From: an uncultured Erysipelotrichaceae bacterium
GTDB taxonomy: Bacteria; Bacillota_I; Bacilli_A; Erysipelotrichales; Erysipelotrichaceae
DNA: 5,543 bases
Assembly: GCA_902766675.1 (NCBI GenBank)
Contig: CACXEN010000117.1
Span: forward strand, 1 to 5,543
Direction of reading: 5' to 3'
Part shown: piece after piece, positions 1-4,436 of the stretch
How the letters are laid out: each line of letters opens with the position of its first letter
How positions within the stretch are numbered: the first letter of the stretch is position 1
Position numbers and translations under genes: made by a program
The notes under the pieces: model-generated
Told to the model about the DNA's origin: nothing
Database searches by the model: none
What the model saw: only the letters and a program-made list of their open reading frames with translations

Positions 1-176
1 ACGACAAATAAATCTGCGACATTAGGTTGAGCACCTGTAATATTTGTGTGGTCAATCTCCTCAATGCCTTGGATTCCTAAGTTTTTAACAGCCTTCTCAA
101 TGTTCATTTGAACCATGAGTGAGCTACCTAGTCCAGATCCACAGCAGCACATAATTTTACGAATTGGTTTTGCCAT
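1..176 (-). CDS. PTS EIIB subunit, ascorbate/galactitol type (partial, C-terminus off the left edge)
   Basis: This is the N-terminal 58 residues of a small cytoplasmic PTS EIIB protein, which takes phosphate from EIIA onto a cysteine and passes it to the sugar bound by EIIC. I see the start MAKPIRKIMCCCGSGLGSS: a first beta strand followed by the C-G-S-G-x-G-S-S loop that holds the phosphorylated cysteine in UlaB/GatB-type EIIB proteins. By alignment from memory, Cys12 (the Cys directly before GSG) is the active one. Two further cysteines, 10 and 11, precede it, which is unusual. The start at 176 is supported by a strong AAAGGAGA ribosome binding site just upstream. It is the third gene of an EIIA-EIIC-EIIB operon, 37 bp after EIIC. 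Complete family members are about 90-100 residues, so roughly 40 residues are missing. The family is secure; the substrate is not. Confidence 0.88.
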   Translation of the reverse strand, partial: MAKPIRKIMCCCGSGLGSSLMVQMNIEKAVKNLGIQGIEEIDHTNITGAQPNVADLFV

Positions 177-189
177 ATAGTCTCCTTTC

Positions 190-207
190 AAAATTCTATT
201 GAATTTT
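190..207 (-). other. AT-rich hairpin just before the EIIB ribosome binding site
   Basis: A perfect 7-bp inverted repeat (AAAATTC, 4-base loop TATT, GAATTTT on the plus strand) fills most of the 37-bp gap between EIIC and EIIB. It ends only a few bases before the AAAGGAGA ribosome binding site of EIIB. Only one G:C pair is present, so the RNA hairpin would be weak. It lacks a following T-run in the direction of transcription and is therefore not a convincing terminator. It could modulate EIIB translation or mRNA decay, or be a chance product of AT-rich DNA. Confidence 0.35.
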
Positions 208-213
208 TATTTA

Positions 214-1629
214 TTATTCAGCAGCTTTGTGTTCGAAGCCGTTTTTGAATCCAGATAGTACCATTGGTGCTACGTATACAACGACACATAGGATCAATAG
301 TGGGATTCCTTGTAAGAATCTAGCAATGTTTCCGAATACTAATGCCATCCAAGAGAAGTCAGCATCAGAGAATGTTGAACCCTTGTCTAAAGCATCGAAT
401 ACTGGCATACATAGAGCTGGTAAGAATGTGATGATTAGACCATGAACGAATGATCCAAGTACACAACCTTTAAGACCACCTTCAGCATTGCCGAATACAC
501 CAGCAGAAGCACCACAGAAGAAGTGTGGAACTACACCTGGTAGGATAACTGCACTAACGATTCCAGCTTTGTTTAGTGGGATTAGGATTAATAGACCAAC
601 AACACCACCAATGAATGATACTAAGAATCCGATTAGAACTGCGTTTGGAGCATATGGGAATACTACTGGACAGTCGATTGCAGGTACAGCACCTGGAACC
701 AATTTTTCAGCGATACCCTTAAATGCAGGAACGAGTTCACCAACGATTAGACGTACACCAGATAGGATGATATAAACTGCTGCAGAGAAGGATAAACCAC
801 TCTTTAGAGCCCATACAGCCCAGTGTGTTCTTGTTTCGCCAGCAACTAATAATTCACCTAAGAATGAGAATTCAGGAGCTGTTGCATCAACATTCATGAT
901 ACCTTTCAATACAGCAACTAATGTTACTACAAAGAAGAATACTACCATTGTGATACCAATAGATACTGTTGTATCACGTAAGAATGTTAAACGTTGTGGG
1001 AAATCTAATTCTTCTGTTGATTTAGAACCTTTGAATAATTTACCGCATTGAGCACTTACCCAATAACCGAAACCACCAAAGTGACCAAAACCTAATTCAT
1101 CTGTTTCAACAATCTTTTCCATTGAACTGTGTAGGAACCATGGAGAGAATGCAGAAATGAAAGCTAATAAACATCCACCAGCGATCCAGAGTGGGAATCC
1201 ACTTAGACCACCAACTGCGCCTAATAATACTGCCAACATGCATGCCATATATAAACTATGGTGACCTGTTAAGAAGATATAATGCATCTTGGAGAAACGA
1301 GCTAGTACAATGTTTAGAACTAGACCGAACACCATAATATAAGATGTATCAAGTCCAAATTTGTCTAAAGCCATAGCAACGATAGCTTCGTTGTTAGGCA
1401 CTGTACCTGTCATGTTAAATGTCCAGTTAAATAATTGCCCAAAAGCATTTAATGAACCGGATTGTAAATAAGAGGCACCCGCACTTAATACGAGGAACCC
1501 TACGATTGTTTTGATTGTGCCTTTGATAACGTCTTCAACAGGCTTACCTTGTAAAATCAAACCAACCATTGCTAGCAAACCTACAAGCATAGCAGGTGTT
1601 GCTAAAATGTTAAGAATAAAATCTAGCAT
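214..1629 (-). CDS. ulaA: PTS EIIC permease, ascorbate-specific (UlaA/SgaT) type
   Basis: This is the membrane permease of a PTS, which binds the external substrate and moves it inward while EIIB phosphorylates it. With the start chosen here it is 471 residues; E. coli UlaA is about 465. It is very hydrophobic with ten or more membrane segments. Stretches shared with UlaA include KGTIKTIVGF near residue 36, FLTGH near 119, HWAVWALKSG and GVRLIVGEL in the second half, and LVPGAVPAIDCPVVFPYAPN at about 310-329, whose AIDC aspartate sits in the substrate-site region of the family. An ATG at 1644 would add MKGDF, but those codons are themselves the AAAGGGGA ribosome binding site serving the ATG at 1629, so 1629 is preferred. 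It ends in tandem TAA stops (214-216 and 211-213). It lies between EIIA (35-bp gap) and EIIB (37-bp gap). Family assignment is firm. The symbol marks the family: no ascorbate catabolic genes are visible, so the sugar may differ. Confidence 0.93.
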   Translation of the reverse strand: MLDFILNILATPAMLVGLLAMVGLILQGKPVEDVIKGTIKTIVGFLVLSAGASYLQSGSLNAFGQLFNWTFNMTGTVPNNEAIVAMALDKFGLDTSYIMVFGLVLNIVLARFSKMHYIFLTGHHSLYMACMLAVLLGAVGGLSGFPLWIAGGCLLAFISAFSPWFLHSSMEKIVETDELGFGHFGGFGYWVSAQCGKLFKGSKSTEELDFPQRLTFLRDTTVSIGITMVVFFFVVTLVAVLKGIMNVDATAPEFSFLGELLVAGETRTHWAVWALKSGLSFSAAVYIILSGVRLIVGELVPAFKGIAEKLVPGAVPAIDCPVVFPYAPNAVLIGFLVSFIGGVVGLLILIPLNKAGIVSAVILPGVVPHFFCGASAGVFGNAEGGLKGCVLGSFVHGLIITFLPALCMPVFDALDKGSTFSDADFSWMALVFGNIARFLQGIPLLILCVVVYVAPMVLSGFKNGFEHKAAE

Positions 1630-1633
1630 AAAA

Positions 1634-1641
1634 TCCCCTTT
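1634..1641 (-). promoter_or_regulatory. Ribosome binding site that decides the EIIC start
   Basis: AAAGGGGA on the minus strand lies four bases before the ATG at 1629. The alternative in-frame ATG at 1644 is upstream of this site and has only an A-run and AGC before it, with no purine-rich G motif at a suitable distance. This supports the shorter 471-residue EIIC. Confidence 0.75.
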
Positions 1642-1664
1642 CATTTTTTTGCTATTATATTGAC

Positions 1665-2114
1665 TTACATATCCACACTAGAAACAAACAGGTCATAAAT
1701 TTCTTGTGGAGATGTTGCGTCCAAAATCTTTTGTTCGTTGTCTGGATCACCGAATATATTAGATACAGCAACGATACCGTCCATGTGTGACTCACTATCT
1801 GTCGCACATAATGCTACCAATACTCGTACATTGGTTTTTTCTTCATCGAATTTCACTGGTTCTTTTAGAAGTGTGCAAGCAAGTTGTGTTTTAGATACAC
1901 CCGCTTCACTTGATGCATGAATCAAAGCCATATGCTCATCCAATACATAATAAGGGCCAAGTTCATCCGTCATCTTCAAAACTGCTTGTTCATATTCATC
2001 TGTGCAACAACCATCTTTCACTAATGGTTCAAGTGCTTTATGAATCGCAGCTTTCCAATCTTCTACGGAGTCCACAATTAAACAGTTTTCGATCTTAATC
2101 AAATCACGAATCAT
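1665..2114 (-). CDS. PTS EIIA subunit, mannitol/fructose-type fold (UlaC-like)
   Basis: This is the cytoplasmic EIIA protein that accepts phosphate from HPr on a histidine and gives it to EIIB. The 149 residues match the usual length (UlaC about 154). The family pattern is visible in order: an N-terminal segment with W20 and the KAAIHKALEPLV helix, LGPYYVLDEHMALIH at 52-66, SEAGVSKTQLACTLLKEPVKF at 69-89, then VRVLVALCATDSESHMDGI at 97-114 and a C-terminal helix with DATSPQEIYDLF. His66 aligns with the phosphorylated His of UlaC (MPHGRPEEGV). The usual proline before that His is Ile65 here and the following residues are Ala-Ser-Ser, a noticeable departure. His110 lies where the second, supporting His of the family is expected. 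The ATG at 2114 follows an excellent AAGGAGGA site (2121-2128). It is the first gene of the PTS operon and sits beside the divergent promoter region. Confidence 0.92.
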   Translation of the reverse strand: MIRDLIKIENCLIVDSVEDWKAAIHKALEPLVKDGCCTDEYEQAVLKMTDELGPYYVLDEHMALIHASSEAGVSKTQLACTLLKEPVKFDEEKTNVRVLVALCATDSESHMDGIVAVSNIFGDPDNEQKILDATSPQEIYDLFVSSVDM

Positions 2115-2169
2115 TCGAAGTCCTCCTTAATTTTTATTATTATTCTTTCTTCCTCACTTCTACATTATT

Positions 2170-2175
2170 ATTATA
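2170..2175 (-). promoter_or_regulatory. Candidate -10 box for the PTS operon
   Basis: TATAAT on the minus strand, about 56 bp before the EIIA start codon. No good -35 hexamer is found at 16-18 bp; the nearest TTGAGG is 21 bp upstream. A second minus-strand TATAAT lies at 2243-2248, also without a clear -35. In DNA this AT-rich such boxes arise by chance, so the choice between them is uncertain. Confidence 0.3.
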
Positions 2176-2218
2176 ATCATATTTCTATAATTCATTCCTC
2201 AAAATTTTTATTTTTTAT

Positions 2219-2231
2219 ACAAATGCTTTGT
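2219..2231. promoter_or_regulatory. Dyad ACAAATGCTTTGT, possible operator
   Basis: Perfect 5-bp arms ACAAA/TTTGT flank a 3-bp centre TGC. It is the most GC-containing, symmetric element in an otherwise featureless AT-rich spacer. It lies just downstream of one minus-strand TATAAT (2243-2248) and roughly 45-55 bp upstream of the other (2170-2175), so it could be a repressor or an activator site depending on which promoter is used. The arms do not extend further as perfect pairs. No regulator gene is in the window, so this is only a candidate. Confidence 0.3.
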
Positions 2232-2294
2232 TTTATATAAATATTATATTACTTTCCTATAATTGTATTACGTACATTTTTTATATAATCATAG

Positions 2295-2300
2295 TATAAT
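2295..2300 (+). promoter_or_regulatory. Candidate -10 box for the TPR-aldolase-epimerase operon
   Basis: A consensus TATAAT sits 24 bp before the ATG at 2325, which would give a very short leader holding the GAGGGG ribosome binding site at 2314-2319. The sequence 17 bp upstream (GTACAT) is a poor -35. A second TATAAT at 2284-2289 has TTGTAT 15 bp upstream (2263-2268), which is short spacing. One of these pairs is likely the promoter, but the assignment is by eye only. Confidence 0.45.
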
Positions 2301-2324
2301 TAATAAACGTAGCGAGGGGTAATT

Positions 2325-2978
2325 ATGACGCCACAAGTATTATTGATTCTAATATTAGTTATAGCATTAGCAGCATCATTTCCGATGTTTTATAGAACTT
2401 ATTTGTGGAATAAATTCCTAAAACACTTAAAAAATAATAATAGTGAACAAGCATTGAAGATTTTAAATAGCACGCAATATAAGATTGCATTTGGTAAAGA
2501 TAGTCAAAATTGGAATCTACTACGCTTTTATATTTCTAGAAATGACACAAAAAATGTAAAAGCATTAACAAGTGAATTATTGGGAAGCTCTATTAGTAAA
2601 CAACAAGCCTATCGTATTTTTTCCAATGCATATTTTTATTTCTTATCCAATGAAGATAAAGAAATGTCTGCTAAATTATTAACTCGTTTAGAAGATATTT
2701 TAGAAGATGGTCAAAAAGAACAATTCAATATGTTATATAGAGTTTTAATTGAAAAGAAGAGCGAAGATATTGAACGTGTGAATGAATTGTTAGCGAATAT
2801 GGAAAAGGAAAAAGAGTCTGCTAGTAAAAAATCTCAAGTTGGTTTACTACAATACCTATTAGGTGTTCAATATTATTATCAAAATAATAAAAAAGAAGCT
2901 GAGAAATGGTTAAAGAAAGCAAAAACTAATGTGAAAGGTTCACCATTGGAGAAACATATAAAGAAACTAATACACTAA
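2325..2978 (+). CDS. Membrane-anchored TPR-like protein of unknown function
   Basis: I do not recognise this 217-residue protein as a named gene. It starts with a single hydrophobic segment at about residues 4-22, followed by a positive stretch (R24, K30, K33, K36). By the positive-inside rule the rest is likely cytoplasmic, anchored by the N-terminus. The remainder is charged and helical. A good TPR-like unit is seen at about 173-206, with Leu179-Gly180, Tyr183, Ala192 and Ala199 at the consensus spacings. Earlier helices at 36-48, 62-86 and 91-121 are probably degenerate repeats of the same kind, and 140-170 is rich in Glu and Lys and may form a coil. TPR units usually bind protein partners. 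The ATG at 2325 follows GAGGGG by five bases. It leads the operon, 18 bp before the aldolase gene. Its A+T content and Lys/Asn content are higher than those of the enzyme genes downstream. Confidence 0.75.
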   Translation: MTPQVLLILILVIALAASFPMFYRTYLWNKFLKHLKNNNSEQALKILNSTQYKIAFGKDSQNWNLLRFYISRNDTKNVKALTSELLGSSISKQQAYRIFSNAYFYFLSNEDKEMSAKLLTRLEDILEDGQKEQFNMLYRVLIEKKSEDIERVNELLANMEKEKESASKKSQVGLLQYLLGVQYYYQNNKKEAEKWLKKAKTNVKGSPLEKHIKKLIH

Positions 2979-2984
2979 GGATAT

Positions 2985-2990
2985 AGGAGG
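2985..2990 (+). promoter_or_regulatory. Strong ribosome binding site of the aldolase gene
   Basis: A perfect AGGAGG lies six bases before the ATG at 2997, within the 18-bp gap after the TPR gene. The tight spacing supports co-transcription, and the strength of the site suggests the enzyme is made in larger amounts than the upstream protein. Confidence 0.7.
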
Positions 2991-2996
2991 TACATT

Positions 2997-3689
2997 ATGG
3001 AATTATTAGTGGATACAGCCAATTTAGAAGACATTCAGTTCGCGTGTGATTACTACCCTCTTGCAGGTGTGACATGTAATCCATCAATCGTCAAAAAGAG
3101 TGCAGCCCCAAAAGATTTCTGGGCACACATGAAACAAGTAAGAAAGATTATTGGCAAAGACCGTACATTACACGTACAAGTAGTAGGCTTAGATCATGAA
3201 ACACAAATGAAAGAAGCGAAAGAACTACTTAAGAAAATTGATAAAGATGTATATGTGAAAGTTCCTGTAACACAAGAAGGTTTAAGAACTATCACAAAAC
3301 TAAAAAAAGAAGGATATAAAGTAACTGCTACTGGTGTATATGACACAATGCAAGCTTATTATGCATGTGCAGCTGGTGCTGATTATATCGCCGTATACGT
3401 AAATCGTATGACAACAAATGGATTAGATCCTAATCAATTATTCCAAGATGTTCAAGGAAAGATTGAACAAGAAGGTTTACCAACAAAACTATTAGCTGCA
3501 GGCTTCCATAGCACTGGACAAATTCGTGATGCATTCACATATGGTTGTGAATCTATGACAGCACCATTAGATTTAATGAATGCAACATTTAAAAATGAAA
3601 ATATTATCAAAGCTATAGACACTTTCAAAAACGATTGGGAATCAATGTATGGCAAAGGTGCCACATTATTACAAATGAAAAAGAAATAA
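2997..3689 (+). CDS. fsa: Fructose-6-phosphate aldolase / small transaldolase family enzyme
   Basis: This cytoplasmic class I (Schiff-base) aldolase has 230 residues, against about 220 for E. coli FsaA and 210-220 for bacterial TalC-type transaldolases. Visible family motifs are MELLVDTANL at the start with Asp6, LAGVTCNPSIV at 22-32 with Asn28, VYVKVPVTQEGL at 85-96 with the Schiff-base Lys88, GADYIAVYVNRM at 127-138, LAAGF at 166-170 and CESMTAPLDLM at 184-194. Two residues reported to separate fructose-6-phosphate aldolases from true transaldolases are of the aldolase type: Gln61 (Gln59 in FsaA; Glu in transaldolases) and Tyr134 (Tyr131 in FsaA; Phe in transaldolases). This favours cleavage or formation of fructose 6-phosphate from dihydroxyacetone and glyceraldehyde 3-phosphate. 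Gly169 replaces the phosphate-site Ser166 of FsaA, so the acceptor aldehyde may differ. The next gene, after a 52-bp gap with a hairpin, is an epimerase. A transaldolase role in the pentose phosphate pathway remains possible. Confidence 0.9.
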   Translation: MELLVDTANLEDIQFACDYYPLAGVTCNPSIVKKSAAPKDFWAHMKQVRKIIGKDRTLHVQVVGLDHETQMKEAKELLKKIDKDVYVKVPVTQEGLRTITKLKKEGYKVTATGVYDTMQAYYACAAGADYIAVYVNRMTTNGLDPNQLFQDVQGKIEQEGLPTKLLAAGFHSTGQIRDAFTYGCESMTAPLDLMNATFKNENIIKAIDTFKNDWESMYGKGATLLQMKKK

Positions 3690-3696
3690 TCTTTTT

Positions 3697-3720
3697 ATGC
3701 CGAGCAATCGGCATTTTATT
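3697..3720 (+). terminator. Hairpin with GCAA tetraloop after the aldolase gene, probable (partial) terminator
   Basis: A perfect 7-bp stem ATGCCGA/TCGGCAT closes a GCAA loop, a stable GNRA type, and is followed by TTTATTT. It starts eight bases after the aldolase stop codon and ends about 13 bases before the ribosome binding site of the epimerase gene. The T-tract is short and broken by an A, so it may only reduce read-through and set the ratio of aldolase to epimerase transcripts. No clear promoter for the epimerase is seen behind it, which argues for read-through. Confidence 0.6.
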
Positions 3721-3741
3721 TAAAAAGAAGGAAATAGTACG

Positions 3742-4419
3742 ATGGGAATTAAAGTAGTATTGTCTATATGGTCTTCCCCTTTAGAAGATTTTGTAGAGTA
3801 TGTAAAAGTTGCAGATAAAATGAGATTGCCATTTATACATTTTGATGTCATGGATGGACACTTTGTGCCAAACTGCGCGCTTGGTACATCTCAATATAGA
3901 GATATCAAAAAGCTAACCGATTTACCTATCGATATCCACTTGATGGTAACCAATCCAGAAGAATATGTGGATATGCTAGATGTACAATCTGGTGATCGTG
4001 TTGCCTTCCACCCTGAAACGAGTTATCACCCATACAAATTGCTTCAAACTTTACATAATAGAGGAATCACAGCTGGTTTAGCTTTAAACCCTGGAACCTC
4101 ATTATCTTCTATAGAAGAGCTTGTGGATCAAGTAGATTACATCTTGGATATGACAATCAATCCAGGATTCAATGGCCAAAAGATTGTGCCAAGTGGAATG
4201 GAAAAGATTAAGCGCATTCGTGAATTCCTTGATAGTCACGGTAAAAAAGATGCTGAAATTGTGATCGATGGAAATACCGTCATTGAAAATGCAAAACAGA
4301 TGTATCTAAATGGCGCAAATGTATTAATCTGTGGTCCATCCACATTAATGAAAGGTCCAGATAAGTTTGAAGACCTATATAACGCATACAAAAAAGAAAT
4401 CGATGCAGTAAAAGACTGA
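3742..4419 (+). CDS. Ribulose-phosphate / allulose-phosphate 3-epimerase family enzyme
   Basis: This TIM-barrel enzyme of 225 residues (family about 210-230) would invert C3 of a ketose phosphate in the cytoplasm. The family pattern is complete: FIHFDVMDGHFVPN at 31-44, IDIHLMVTNPEEY at 63-75, FHPE at 89-92, GLALNPGT at 112-119, MTINPGFNGQ at 137-146 and IVIDGNTV at 173-180. Metal ligands His33, Asp35, His66 and Asp176 are all present, and Asp35 and Asp176 are the usual acid/base pair. Differences from ordinary Rpe are LSIWSS near the N-terminus instead of SPSIL, IDGN instead of VDGG, and CGPSTLMKG at 197-205 in the phosphate loop instead of a GSAxF-type sequence. AlsE (D-allulose-6-phosphate epimerase) also departs from Rpe at these places, so a hexulose phosphate is a plausible substrate. 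The ATG at 3742 follows AAGGA by nine bases. The stop codon lies inside a terminator hairpin. The family is firm; the exact substrate is not. Confidence 0.88.
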   Translation: MGIKVVLSIWSSPLEDFVEYVKVADKMRLPFIHFDVMDGHFVPNCALGTSQYRDIKKLTDLPIDIHLMVTNPEEYVDMLDVQSGDRVAFHPETSYHPYKLLQTLHNRGITAGLALNPGTSLSSIEELVDQVDYILDMTINPGFNGQKIVPSGMEKIKRIREFLDSHGKKDAEIVIDGNTVIENAKQMYLNGANVLICGPSTLMKGPDKFEDLYNAYKKEIDAVKD

Positions 4420-4436
4420 GTTTTCAGTCTTTTTTT
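4410..4436. terminator. Shared terminator between convergent epimerase and MATE genes
   Basis: A perfect 10-bp inverted repeat (AAAAGACTGA, loop GTTT, TCAGTCTTTT) is followed on the plus strand by a continued T-run to 4436, giving a good rho-independent terminator for the epimerase operon. On the minus strand the run after the stem is only the four T bases of the arm, so termination of the MATE transcript would be weaker. The epimerase TGA (4417-4419) lies in the left arm and the MATE TGA (4424-4426, minus) in the right arm. By symmetry both proteins end in Lys-Asp-stop. Confidence 0.88.

Larger units (their letters stand above)
2115..2324. promoter_or_regulatory. Divergent intergenic region between the PTS operon and the TPR-aldolase-epimerase operon
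   Basis: This 210-bp stretch is extremely AT-rich and holds no coding sequence that I can support. Because the genes on both sides point away from it, it must carry the promoters for both units unless one is read from further upstream. Several TATAAT-like boxes occur on each strand (listed separately), along with an imperfectly extended dyad ACAAATGCTTTGT at 2219-2231 and the palindrome TTTATATAAA at 2232-2241. I see no cre-type catabolite site, no T-box and no recognisable riboswitch. Confidence 0.7.

Noticed and set aside
227..775. Two plus-strand open frames (227-445 and 488-775) opposite EIIC
   Set aside because: They lie antisense inside a clearly coding permease gene, lack convincing ribosome binding sites and have low-complexity Thr/Asn/Pro-rich translations typical of antisense shadows.
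1738..2098. Plus-strand open frames opposite EIIA
   Set aside because: They are antisense to a well-supported EIIA gene, short, overlapping each other, and resemble no known protein.
2115..2324. Riboswitch, T-box or cre catabolite site in the divergent spacer
   Set aside because: The spacer is nearly pure A/T with no conserved riboswitch or T-box core, and no sequence close to the cre consensus is present.
3452..3664. Minus-strand 70-codon frame opposite the aldolase
   Set aside because: It is a shadow of the aldolase gene, whose motifs and reading frame are unambiguous.
3742..4419. Identification as the ascorbate-pathway decarboxylase UlaD
   Set aside because: UlaD is also a TIM barrel, but HFDVMDGHFVPN, IHLMVTNPEEY and NPGFNGQ with the four metal ligands are those of the ribulose-phosphate 3-epimerase family.
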